From the NCBI GenBank assembly GCA_031549325.1, contig JAVBQA010000103.1, positions 1 through 13,429 on the forward strand: a stretch of 13,429 nucleotides of DNA. Direction: 5' to 3'. The translations under genes were made by a program, and so were the position numbers. The notes below the pieces were generated by a model. That model was given only the letters and a program-made list of their open reading frames with translations, was not told the DNA's origin and ran no database searches. Shown one piece after another: positions 1 through 6,800 of this stretch. Each line of letters starts with the position of its first letter. Within the stretch, counting starts at the first letter, position 1. The stretch comes from JAJDGF01 sp031549325. Lineage in GTDB: Bacteria; Bacillota; Clostridia; Christensenellales; Aristaeellaceae.

Positions 1-92
1 TCCAGCATCAGAGCATCGCGCTCGGTGGGCGAGGTCCGGTACTCCACATCGACGATCACGCGCGCCAGACTATCTAACTTCAATTTTGTCAT
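1..92 (-). CDS. Unrecognised protein, N-terminal 30 residues only (cut by window edge)
   Basis: A reading frame opens with ATG at 92 and runs off the left edge. It begins MTKLKLDSLARVIVDVEYR and has the mixed charged and hydrophobic composition of a real protein, whereas the three plus-strand frames over the same bases read as unnatural protein. An in-frame stop lies upstream with no other start between, so 92 is the first possible start. No good ribosome binding site is visible before it, which lowers confidence. I do not recognise a family from 30 residues. It is on the same strand as the operon at 479-5444, but nearly 390 bases separate them, so it is probably a separate unit. Confidence 0.4.
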   Translation of the reverse strand, partial: MTKLKLDSLARVIVDVEYRTSPTERDALML

Positions 93-478
93 CCGTGTGC
101 TGCTTTTGGAAGTGTTGACGCGCTCGGTTCCTGAGCACCCGGGCTTTCCCGATGCAAATCACATTGCCCATGCTGTCCCGGTGTAGATAACACCGGGACA
201 GCATGGGCGCTTTTTTGGCCATCAGTTCAGGTCATCACATGGCGTGCAGGGACAGCGCATTTGACGCGGAGAAGATGCGCGCTGTGCCGCATGCGGTGGG
301 GGCGGCATCCGCCGGCAACCCAACTAAACCCGCTACGCCATGAATAATTTCATCATCGCGCTGGGCATATCTTATGTGCCGCTGCATAGGGGAGCCGTGC
401 GGGCGGCGGAAGCGACTGGGAAGGACGTCGTGAACACAAGGAAAACCGGATGCAAAACGATCCTGGCGTCAACACCCG
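93..478. other. Non-coding stretch between the edge gene and the minus operon
   Basis: No gene with a credible start is visible here. It holds the terminator at 166-216 and a second imperfect inverted repeat: arm 252-260 pairs with 275-285, with a two-base bulge and a 14-base loop. That second hairpin lies about 200 bases beyond the stop of the minus operon and has no T run on either side. It could be a processed 3' end of the operon transcript, but this is a guess. Confidence 0.5.
166..216 (+). terminator. Strong rho-independent terminator-like hairpin, plus orientation
   Basis: Two perfectly complementary 19-base arms at 166-184 and 190-208 flank the 5-base loop AGATA, and a run of six T follows at 211-216. 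This is the classic intrinsic terminator form for plus-strand transcription. No T run follows the stem on the minus strand, so it does not obviously end the minus operon that stops at 479. No convincing plus-strand gene is visible to its left within the window, so what it terminates is unclear. Confidence 0.7.
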
Positions 479-1345
479 CTAACGCTCACTTTTGCCGGTA
501 ATGGCGGTCTGGTTTTTGTTTGGACTGGAGCGGGGCGTTAGGGTGGGGAAGCGGCGCTCGATCGCGGCGAGCGCGATCTCGACGTCCTCATGCACTTCCT
601 CCGGCGTGAAGCAGCCCACCGTGACCATGTCGCGCTCGCGCAGCGTGGCATAGCTGAAGGTCAGGCCGATATATGGGGTCACGCGTCCGGCGGCCATCGA
701 TTTGATGGTCATCACGGGCTTCTTGGCGTTGTGGATAATGCCAGAAACCGACTCGACCTCGACCTGCATCAGAAAACCCATGCAGTTGTAGATCTGCACG
801 TAGGTTTGCACATCGTACTCGTTGGCGTCGGAATACACGATCAACTCCGGCATGTGTGCGGACAGCCCGGGGATCATGCCCGCGTCGCGGATCATGCTCG
901 TGTAGTCGGAAATGCGCGCGATCTCGCGCTTGTGCTTGTTGACCAGCTGCTCGACGCACGAGTGGTGCGGCAGGCAGAACGTCGCGCCCGCTTGTGCGCT
1001 GCGCTTGATCACGGCCTCGGCCTCGCGCCGCCCTTCGGCGGAATCGGACACATTGAGAATAGGCGTATCAATGATGTGGATCTTCCGCCCTGTTTTGTCC
1101 TGGGCGTGCTGAATCGCGCCCTGAATCAGCGGGATTTCACCGATGATGCCCATCAGCGAATCCACGCCGTGAGACAAAAAGGCCTCGAACATTGGGAAAA
1201 AGGCTTCCGGCGAGACAAACTTGTCCTTGATGCGTTGGTCAGCAGCCGGACTGGTGTGGCTCCAGCCCAACATCCAGTTGGTGCCGATGAGCATACGCGA
1301 AAGCGAAACGCCCGCCACGTCGGTTCTGGGGAACAATGTGCTCAT
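479..1345 (-). CDS. TIM-barrel-like protein of unknown function, sugar catabolism operon
   Basis: This is the last gene of the minus operon, 288 residues. The start at 1345 (MSTLFPRTDV) is chosen because AAAGGAG sits about 9 bases upstream; a longer frame to 1384 has no such site. No signal peptide or membrane segment is visible, so it should be cytosolic. The alternation of hydrophobic strands and helices suggests a TIM barrel, for example HIIDTPIL, GATFCLPHH, GMIPGLSAH and KPVMTIKSMAAGR. The C-terminal part (KPVMTIKSMAAGR, then MVTVGCFTPEEVHEDVEIAL) is laid out like the end of aldo/keto reductases, where a cofactor-contact loop is followed by a 'VGxxxPEEV' helix. I cannot see the full Asp-Tyr-Lys-His catalytic set of that family. 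It follows the isomerase gene by 35 bases, so it probably acts on the same sugar. The function is not assignable. Confidence 0.85.
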   Translation of the reverse strand: MSTLFPRTDVAGVSLSRMLIGTNWMLGWSHTSPAADQRIKDKFVSPEAFFPMFEAFLSHGVDSLMGIIGEIPLIQGAIQHAQDKTGRKIHIIDTPILNVSDSAEGRREAEAVIKRSAQAGATFCLPHHSCVEQLVNKHKREIARISDYTSMIRDAGMIPGLSAHMPELIVYSDANEYDVQTYVQIYNCMGFLMQVEVESVSGIIHNAKKPVMTIKSMAAGRVTPYIGLTFSYATLRERDMVTVGCFTPEEVHEDVEIALAAIERRFPTLTPRSSPNKNQTAITGKSER

Positions 1346-1380
1346 ATCAATTATCTCCTTTGGCAAACATCGTGAATCGC

Positions 1381-2136
1381 TCAATGGTTCTGCAACATGC
1401 GCGCCGCCTCGGCCAATCCTTCGGCGGCGGGTCGCTCCGGGAAATACTCCAAGCCAACGTAACCTTGATACCCCATTTGTTCAATGCATGAGAAGAGGCC
1501 CCTGTAGTTGATCTCGCCGGTGTCAAGCTCATGCCGGCCGGGGTTCCCCGCCGCATGAAAATGTCCGATGCAGGGGAGCATGCGCTGCACATGGCGCAGC
1601 AAATCCCCCTCTGTGATCTGCTGATGATACAGATCGAACAGCATCTTGACGTGCCTGCTGCCCACTTCCTCCACAGCCTGCGCCGCTTCGTCGGAGCTGG
1701 TGAGGTAGTAGCCCGGGTGATCCAGCAGGTTGAGCGGCTCAAGCAGGAGCACAATGCCCGCTTGCTCCAAAAGCGGCGCGGCCTGGCGCAGGCAGCGAAC
1801 CATGTTGGCGTGCTGATCCGCTCTGGGCGCGCCCGTGTCCTTGCCACACTGAGAGATCAGCGAGCGACAGCCCAGCTTCTTGGCGGCGGCGATGCTCTGC
1901 TCAAGCCCCGTCAGGTAATCTTTATGCGCAACGGGGTCGACTAAGCTGTAGAATCGCGTGCACATCGTCACGGGCGTGAGGTCGAGCTCGCTTTGAGCCT
2001 CAGTGAGCATGTCCAGATCCTTATCCCACCAGCCCCAAAACTCGTATGCGTCATATCCCGCGGCCTTTGTCGCGCGCAGCGCATCGTGACTGTTCTGACC
2101 GCGAAACACCGCGTCAATGCAAACCGAAAGCTTCAT
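1381..2136 (-). CDS. Hydroxypyruvate isomerase family (Hyi/OtnI-like) TIM-barrel enzyme
   Basis: A 251-residue cytosolic protein of the xylose-isomerase-like TIM-barrel superfamily, close to the usual length for hydroxypyruvate and 2-oxo-tetronate isomerases. The Hyi hallmark is clear: GRHELDTGEINY at 200-211, then GYQGYVGLEY at 222-231, matching the 'DRHEPDDGEINY ... GYQGWIGCEY' region of E. coli Hyi. Probable metal ligands are E133 (LLLEPLN), D168 (LFDLYH), H194 (GHFHAAG) and E230. Hyi itself has Gln where H194 falls, so the substrate may differ. The start at 2136 has AAGGAGGAG just upstream. Known members interconvert 2-keto and aldehyde forms of short sugar acids, such as hydroxypyruvate and tartronate semialdehyde. 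Here it lies downstream of an importer, which suggests isomerisation or epimerisation of the imported sugar or a derivative. The exact reaction is inferred only to family level. Confidence 0.88.
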   Translation of the reverse strand: MKLSVCIDAVFRGQNSHDALRATKAAGYDAYEFWGWWDKDLDMLTEAQSELDLTPVTMCTRFYSLVDPVAHKDYLTGLEQSIAAAKKLGCRSLISQCGKDTGAPRADQHANMVRCLRQAAPLLEQAGIVLLLEPLNLLDHPGYYLTSSDEAAQAVEEVGSRHVKMLFDLYHQQITEGDLLRHVQRMLPCIGHFHAAGNPGRHELDTGEINYRGLFSCIEQMGYQGYVGLEYFPERPAAEGLAEAARMLQNH

Positions 2137-2171
2137 GCCGCTCCTCCTTCACCCGGTGCGCCCAAAGGGGA

Positions 2172-2235
2172 GGGCAGACAGCCGCCGATGCGCGGCAAAG
2201 GCCATCTGCCCGTGAATCGGTTGACGTTTCGTCAA
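2172..2235 (-). other. Intercistronic stem-loops after the solute-binding protein gene
   Basis: Directly after the stop of the solute-binding protein gene there is a small perfect hairpin (arms 2221-2226 and 2230-2235, TTGACG/CGTCAA, three-base loop). A larger stem follows, with 7 base pairs between 2172-2178 and 2205-2211, extended inward after a short internal loop. No T run follows, so complete termination is unlikely. Hairpins placed between a binding-protein gene and the next cistron commonly shield the abundant upstream mRNA from 3' exonucleases. That role is inferred here. Confidence 0.5.
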
Positions 2236-3552
2236 TCAGTAGCCTTGCTGAAGGATCTTGTCGCACGCGGCCTGACACTCGTCCATGGAAGCCTGAATGT
2301 CCTTGCCAGCGATAACGTTCGTGCACATCGTGTTCAAGGGGCCGGAGGGGAATGCGTCGACCTGGCTCCACACCGGGATGGGCGGATCGCCCTGCACAGC
2401 GCGCTCGGCCTGCAGCGGGAACGTCTTCATCCAATCGCTGCCGTAGAACTCGTTCGCCATCACTTCTTTGCGGGAGTTGATCAGGTTGACCGCTCCGCAA
2501 ATTGTGAGCTGGCCTTCGGTGGAGCAGAAGTATTTGACCCACTCGCGCGCGGCCTCCGGCTCCTTGGTGGTGCTCATGATGCAGATCGGCGCGGAGAACG
2601 CGATGGAGCTGACGCCCTCGCCGGTCTTGGAGCAGTTCACGGCGGAGGCGGTCTTGTCGACCAGCTGCGGCGCGTTCGCCTGGATGGTGGTCATGAAGTC
2701 CGCGTTCACGCCGATCACGATGGATGCTTTCTCGGCCATGTACTCGGCATCCGCCTTGAACGACGGATCAATCACGTTGGGCGTACAGATTTTGTGGACG
2801 TTGATGGCGTCGTACATCAGCTGCAGCGATTCTTTGCCCTCCGGTGTGTTGAAAGCCATCTGCTTGTACTCGGGATCCATGATGCGGCCGCCGTGGCCAG
2901 CCAGCAGCGCGAACCAAGTTTGGTCAAAGCGGGAGTTGCTCACGCTCCACACGAAGCCGGAGCGCGTGATGTTGCCTGCCTCGTCGTATTTGGTGAGCTT
3001 TTTGCCGACATCGAGAAGTTCCTCGTAGGTCTTGGGCGCTTCGGTGATGCCCGCTTCTTGAAAGTGCTGCGTGTTGTACACCATCACGCGGGTGTCCATG
3101 CGCCACGGAATGCCGTAGATGCCGCCGTTCACGCGCACTTCTTCCACCGCCGCCGGGAAGTACGCGTCGTCGCCGCCCAACTCGTTGTACAGGTCGGTGA
3201 TCTCAAGCGGCCCGGTCTTTCCCTGGCCCATCTGCACCATCGAGGACGTGAAGAACGCATCGCACACGTCGGGCGCTTCGCCGCCGGTGCACGCGAGCGT
3301 CAGCTTGGTGAGCGCCTGCCCCCAGTCAATCAGAGAGTAGTTCACGGTGATGCCGGTCTTGTCCTTGAAATCGGCGACCATCGCGTTGAGCGCCTTCTCC
3401 TGTGCGGAAGGATCCGAGCCGTACTTCTGCATGGTAAATGTGATGGTCTTGCCCGCGAGCGGCATGTCGCTCGCGAGTGTGGGAACTGCGCCGCCAAACA
3501 CGAGCACGAGCACGAGTGCCAAAACCAACAACCGGGTGCCAAGGGTTTTCAT
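2236..3552 (-). CDS. Carbohydrate ABC transporter solute-binding protein (family 1), importer 1
   Basis: A 438-residue extracytoplasmic sugar-binding protein of the MalE/UgpB type. Residues 1-27 form a signal peptide: a KTLGTR basic start, a run of L/V, then PTLA, with likely signal peptidase I cleavage after A27. There is no cysteine at the cleavage region, so it is not an evident lipoprotein, which is unusual for a Gram-positive binding protein. Family features are the N-terminal strand TITFTMQKYG, GGEAPDVCDAFF, GIYGIPWRMDTRVMVYNT, and the C-terminal EAAREWVKYF segment. The mature protein holds ten cysteines, many for an exported protein. AAGGAGG lies about 8 bases before the ATG. It follows the two permease genes in the same operon. 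A sugar or glycoside ligand is expected from the family, but it cannot be named. Confidence 0.93.
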   Translation of the reverse strand: MKTLGTRLLVLALVLVLVFGGAVPTLASDMPLAGKTITFTMQKYGSDPSAQEKALNAMVADFKDKTGITVNYSLIDWGQALTKLTLACTGGEAPDVCDAFFTSSMVQMGQGKTGPLEITDLYNELGGDDAYFPAAVEEVRVNGGIYGIPWRMDTRVMVYNTQHFQEAGITEAPKTYEELLDVGKKLTKYDEAGNITRSGFVWSVSNSRFDQTWFALLAGHGGRIMDPEYKQMAFNTPEGKESLQLMYDAINVHKICTPNVIDPSFKADAEYMAEKASIVIGVNADFMTTIQANAPQLVDKTASAVNCSKTGEGVSSIAFSAPICIMSTTKEPEAAREWVKYFCSTEGQLTICGAVNLINSRKEVMANEFYGSDWMKTFPLQAERAVQGDPPIPVWSQVDAFPSGPLNTMCTNVIAGKDIQASMDECQAACDKILQQGY

Positions 3553-3650
3553 GAGATGCGCCTCCTTATTGATGTGTTCCTATTTCGTGCGGCCGCGCCG
3601 CCGGATCTCGGATCGCGGGGGATGCGTGCACGGGGCTGCGGTTGCGCGGA

Positions 3651-4502
3651 TTAACCCTTTACCGCCCCGGCGGATAGCCCGCTGATCAGGTACTTCTGCA
3701 GGAATCCGAACAGGATGATGGCCGGGAAGGTGATGATCACGGCGGTCGTGACCGTGAGCGACATGTTCGAGATGCCGCCGTACTGCCCGATGTAGTCGTA
3801 GATGCCAACCGACGCGGGCTTGAGCGAGTTGTCCGTCAGAATCACGGACGCCCACATGAACTCGTTCCACGCCAGGATGAACGAATAGATCGCCGTGGCG
3901 GCGATGCCCGGAACCGAAATGGGCAGGGCGATCCTAAAAAAGATCCCGACGCGCGAACAGCCGTCGATCGTGGCGCTTTCCTCTAGCGCCATGGGCACCG
4001 ACTGGCTGAAATAACTTTTCATCATCAGTGTGCTGAATGGAATGCCCCACGCCGTGTACGCGATGATCAGTCCGGCGTAGGTGTTGGTCAGATGCGCGTT
4101 GTACATGAGGAAGTAAAACGAGATGAACGGCAGCGTGCCCGGGATGAGCTGCGACACGATCATCAGCACGGTCGTGGTCTTATGCAGCTTTCGGTGCGAG
4201 AAGCGGCTGATGCTATAGCCGCACAGCGAGGCGACAGCCACGCAAACCGCCGTCGTGCACGACGCCACAAACACCGAGTTGCCGATGTACCGAAGCAGGG
4301 GCAGGGAGCTCCACACCTGCACATAGTTGCCAAAATCCAGCCAGCTGGGAAACCAAGTCGGCGGCGAAAGCATCACTTCCTCACGCGGCTTGAGCGACGT
4401 GATGATCATCCAGTAGTAGGGAAACAGCACGAACACGGTGGCAAACAGCATCACCGCCCAATGCCGTATCGCGTCAAGGATCTGGCTGGCTCTGGATTGC
4501 AC
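3651..4502 (-). CDS. Carbohydrate ABC transporter permease, MalG-type, importer 1
   Basis: A 283-residue inner-membrane permease. An N-terminal membrane helix (about residues 14-35, ending FPYYWMIITSLKP, the conserved MalG opening) is followed by further hydrophobic segments, for about six in total. The cytoplasmic EAA loop that contacts the ATPase is at about 174-198 (EESATIDGCSRVGIFF, then LP.S.PG), and FILAWNEFMWA follows, as in MalG. The start is GTG at 4502, supported by AGGAGG 8 bases upstream; there is no better ATG. It begins 18 bases after the stop of the MalF-type gene and is clearly co-transcribed. It pairs with that subunit to form the membrane channel. No ATPase gene is present, so a shared MsmX-type ATPase encoded elsewhere is expected. 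Confidence 0.94.
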   Translation of the reverse strand: MQSRASQILDAIRHWAVMLFATVFVLFPYYWMIITSLKPREEVMLSPPTWFPSWLDFGNYVQVWSSLPLLRYIGNSVFVASCTTAVCVAVASLCGYSISRFSHRKLHKTTTVLMIVSQLIPGTLPFISFYFLMYNAHLTNTYAGLIIAYTAWGIPFSTLMMKSYFSQSVPMALEESATIDGCSRVGIFFRIALPISVPGIAATAIYSFILAWNEFMWASVILTDNSLKPASVGIYDYIGQYGGISNMSLTVTTAVIITFPAIILFGFLQKYLISGLSAGAVKG

Positions 4503-4520
4503 CCGTGATCCCTCCTATGC

Positions 4521-5444
4521 TCAGATATTCCTGTCCTGGTTGACGGTCTTGCGCAGGTAGATAAGCGCGGGCACCAGCGCGATCAGCATCATGATCACGC
4601 TGATCGATGCGCCAAAACTGTACCGGAACTTGATGAACGCCTCCGTGTAAACAGACACAGCCATGACCTGCGTCATGTTGAGCGGACCGCCCTTTGTGAC
4701 CAGGTAGCTCAGATTGAAGTTGTTGAACTGCCAGATCGCCTCGAGCAGCAGCGAGGTCTCAATTACTGGCATCAGCGTGGGCAGCGTCACGCGGAAAAAC
4801 CGCTGCGCCGCGTTGGCCCCGTCGATCTTGCTCGCTTCGATCAGCTCGGCGGGCACGGTCTGCAGCCCCGCCAGAAACATCACCATCAAGAACGGAAAGA
4901 TCGACCATACGTTGATGACGATGATCGACATCAGCGGCATCGAAAAAAAGCCGAGCACCTTTGTCGTGTTACCCAGGAAGTTGATGGGGAATTTGATCCA
5001 TCCAAACTGCATCAGCAACTTGTTGAGCGGGCTGAAGCTCTCCGACAAGAGCAGCTGCCAGATCGTGGCCGTCACAAGCGGCGGCGTGACCCACGGCGCC
5101 AGAAACAGCGAGCGAAACAGGGCGCGCCCTCGAAAGCGCTTGTTCAGCTCGTTGGCCACCAGCATAGCGAACACCGACGCGAACGCGAGCGAAAGCAGCG
5201 AAAACGCGACGGTGTTGAGAATCACCTGATAGATGTCGGGGTTGGAGAGCGCCTCTTTGTAGTTACTCAGGCCGACAAAGTCCACTGTGGGTTTGAGCAG
5301 GAACTTGTCCAGAAACGACAGCCGGATGGAATCCAGGCTGGGATAGATCTGCACGAACAGCACGCCCGCAAGCGCGGGGATCAGCATGATGATGGGCGTC
5401 AGTCGGTCGAGGTTTTTTCGGATGTCCGCCTTCTGCGTCTTCAT
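4521..5444 (-). CDS. Carbohydrate ABC transporter permease, MalF-type, importer 1
   Basis: A 307-residue inner-membrane permease and the first gene of the minus operon. An N-terminal membrane helix (about 16-35, PIIMLIPALAGVLF) leads into IYPSLDSIRLSFLD, a conserved MalF/UgpA-type opening. Around 110-135 comes RSLFLAPWVTPPLVTATIW, typical of the family. The EAA loop at about 203-226 (EASKIDGANAAQRFFRVTLP) marks the ATPase contact. About six membrane segments are visible. The ribosome binding site is poor: only a weak GGA lies near the ATG at 5444, whereas most neighbouring genes have near-perfect sites. The strong consensus promoter at 5512-5540 may compensate. It works with the MalG-type subunit and the binding protein downstream. 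Confidence 0.94.
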   Translation of the reverse strand: MKTQKADIRKNLDRLTPIIMLIPALAGVLFVQIYPSLDSIRLSFLDKFLLKPTVDFVGLSNYKEALSNPDIYQVILNTVAFSLLSLAFASVFAMLVANELNKRFRGRALFRSLFLAPWVTPPLVTATIWQLLLSESFSPLNKLLMQFGWIKFPINFLGNTTKVLGFFSMPLMSIIVINVWSIFPFLMVMFLAGLQTVPAELIEASKIDGANAAQRFFRVTLPTLMPVIETSLLLEAIWQFNNFNLSYLVTKGGPLNMTQVMAVSVYTEAFIKFRYSFGASISVIMMLIALVPALIYLRKTVNQDRNI

Positions 5445-5490
5445 GGAATCGATCCACGCACCCTTCAGGAGCGAAACGGGCCGCTCGATG

Positions 5491-5504
5491 TGTTATCGAT
5501 ATCA
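5491..5504. promoter_or_regulatory. LacI/CcpA-type operator over the start point of the importer 1 operon
   Basis: TGTTATCGATATCA is a near-perfect palindrome centred on CG, with only one mismatched pair. It differs at one defined position from the cre consensus TGNAANCGNTNNCA. It lies directly downstream of the -10 box of the minus promoter, covering the expected start point, where a bound LacI-family protein would block initiation. The divergent LacI regulator or CcpA are the candidate binders. Confidence 0.6.
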
Positions 5505-5511
5505 TACACGA

Positions 5512-5540
5512 ATTATACATAGAATCTGCGAAAGTGTCAA
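5512..5540 (-). promoter_or_regulatory. Perfect consensus sigma-70/sigma-A promoter for the importer 1 operon
   Basis: On the minus strand TTGACA (5540-5535) and TATAAT (5517-5512) are separated by exactly 17 bases, so both boxes match consensus completely. The expected start point is near 5505, giving a leader of about 60 bases before the ATG at 5444. A promoter this strong on a catabolic operon normally needs tight repression, which fits the operator that overlaps its start point. Confidence 0.85.
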
Positions 5541-5630
5541 CACGCGGCAATAAATTTTGTCCATGAATATGAAATAAAGTTATGACATGGTGCATATTTT
5601 GAATGCTGAACTGGAATCGCCGCCGAAATG

Positions 5631-5644
5631 TGTAATCGATGGTC
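5631..5644. promoter_or_regulatory. Second, weaker operator-like site upstream of the regulator promoter
   Basis: TGTAATCGATGGTC shares TGTNATCGAT with the site at 5491-5504, and both are followed by TCATA, here one base further on. The left half fits the cre/LacI pattern and the right half does not. It ends 7 bases before the -35 box of the regulator promoter and could be the second arm of a repression loop or an autoregulatory site. Confidence 0.35.
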
Positions 5645-5651
5645 ATATACG

Positions 5652-5681
5652 TTGACGGGATGGGATTGCATTTGTTATACT
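5652..5681 (+). promoter_or_regulatory. Promoter of LacI-family regulator 1
   Basis: TTGACG (5652-5657) and TATACT (5676-5681) are 18 bases apart on the plus strand. The start point should fall near 5688, giving a very short leader of about 15 bases before the GTG start at 5705. Confidence 0.65.
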
Positions 5682-5704
5682 ACCACTAATCATGCGAGGC
5701 GGGA

Positions 5705-6748
5705 GTGGTATCTATCGCCAGAACCATACGAATCCAGGATGTGGCCAAGCGCGCGAACGTGTCCGTAGCAACCATCACCCGCGTGGTGAACGGTTCCGGC
5801 TATGTTTCCGCGCGCACGCGGCAAGTCGTGCAGCAGGCCATCGACGATTTGGGCTACGTCCCCAACCGGATGGCCAGCGCGCTCAAGGGCAAGAGCACGG
5901 GGGTGATCGGAACCATCAACCCGTCGCTGGACATCAACCCCTACTTTGTGCAGCTGAGCGCGGCGCTGGATCGCTCGGTGCGAGAGTACGGATTCCGAAT
6001 ACTGTCCATGGTCGTCAACCGCGAGCAGAGCGATGAAGTCGGCTTGATCCACGAGCTGGTCAGCCGCATGGTGGACGCGATTTTCTTTATCGGCAGCACC
6101 GCGGTGCCTGAGGCGCTCATCCAAAGCATCGTCGACCGAGGCATTCCGGTTGTGATGCTGGAGCGTCCGCTGGACATCAGGGATGTGGATAGAGTGACGG
6201 TGAACGCGTGGGAAGGATCCGCGATGGCGGCGCAAAAGTTTCTCGCGTTTGGGCACACGAACATCGGATATGTGGGTGTGCGGCTTCGGCATCAGGTGGA
6301 AGAGGATCGCTACGAAGGGTTCCGGCAGACGCTGCTGCGAAACGGCGTTCCACTGGAGGCGCGCAACACCGTGCTGGTTGAGGAGTACGAGCTCACGCAT
6401 GGGTACAATGCGATGCGGCAGCTGCTCGGGCAGAACGGGCGTCCCACCGCGGTGTTTTTGAGCTCGGATATCCTGGCGGCGGGCGCGTTGCAATGCCTCT
6501 ACGATGCACACCTGCGCGTCCCGGATGATGTATCACTGATCGGATACGACGATACGATGGCATCCACCATGTCGCCGCCCATCAGTTCCGTCGCGCTGCC
6601 GATTCAAGAGATGGCCGCGACAACCGTGGACTTGTTTCTTGAACGCAAGCGGGAAGGCCGGAAGGCAGGCAAGGTCGTGCGGATCGAGCCACATCTCGTT
6701 GACCGCGACACCGTGAAGGACCTGCGCGCGACCGTCGAGCGCACCTGA
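5705..6748 (+). CDS. LacI-family transcriptional regulator 1, divergent to importer 1
   Basis: A 347-residue DNA-binding repressor of the LacI/GalR family, near the usual length. The N-terminal helix-turn-helix spans about residues 8-30 (IRIQDVAKRANVSVATITRV), followed by VVNGSGYVSARTR and the hinge helix PNRMASALKG (53-62). The rest is the periplasmic-binding-protein-like sugar domain, with VIGTINPSLDINPYF, the segment DGIG-equivalent VDAIFFIGS, TAVFLSSDILAAGAL and DDVSLIGYDDT. The start is GTG at 5705, with GAGG 5 bases upstream; no ATG is better placed. It is transcribed away from the importer 1 operon across a shared control region, so that operon is the likely target, with a sugar or sugar phosphate as inducer. 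This is inferred from family and position. Confidence 0.92.
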   Translation: MVSIARTIRIQDVAKRANVSVATITRVVNGSGYVSARTRQVVQQAIDDLGYVPNRMASALKGKSTGVIGTINPSLDINPYFVQLSAALDRSVREYGFRILSMVVNREQSDEVGLIHELVSRMVDAIFFIGSTAVPEALIQSIVDRGIPVVMLERPLDIRDVDRVTVNAWEGSAMAAQKFLAFGHTNIGYVGVRLRHQVEEDRYEGFRQTLLRNGVPLEARNTVLVEEYELTHGYNAMRQLLGQNGRPTAVFLSSDILAAGALQCLYDAHLRVPDDVSLIGYDDTMASTMSPPISSVALPIQEMAATTVDLFLERKREGRKAGKVVRIEPHLVDRDTVKDLRATVERT

Positions 6749-6754
6749 GGTTTG

Positions 6755-6777
6755 CTCCGCGCCTTTGCTGCGCGGAG
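6755..6777. terminator. Hairpin between the convergent LacI genes, weak bidirectional terminator
   Basis: CTCCGCGC (6755-6762) pairs perfectly with GCGCGGAG (6770-6777) around a 7-base loop. It sits in the 52-base gap between two converging genes, where a shared terminator is expected, but neither side has a T run, so its efficiency is doubtful. Confidence 0.4.
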
Positions 6778-6800
6778 TTCCGCCACTGCGTCGGGCGTCC

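Noticed and set aside
340..501. A 53-residue plus-strand frame starting ATG at 340
   Set aside because: It has no ribosome binding site, no recognisable features, and overlaps the end of the gene at 479-1345.
1381..2136. Assignment as part of a full OtnI/OtnC/OtnK tetronate pathway
   Set aside because: No kinase, aldolase or tetronate dehydrogenase gene is next to it; only the family-level call is justified.
1993..3654. A very long plus-strand open frame opposite the solute-binding protein and isomerase genes
   Set aside because: It reads as H, R, V and G-rich unnatural protein and lies antisense to two genes with clear families and ribosome binding sites; it is a by-product of GC-rich codon use.
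5444..5457. Another ATCGAT core (TGGAATCGATCCAC) at the start of the MalF-type gene
   Set aside because: It overlaps the start codon region, is not symmetric around its CG centre, and lacks the CA end of the operator pattern; probably chance.
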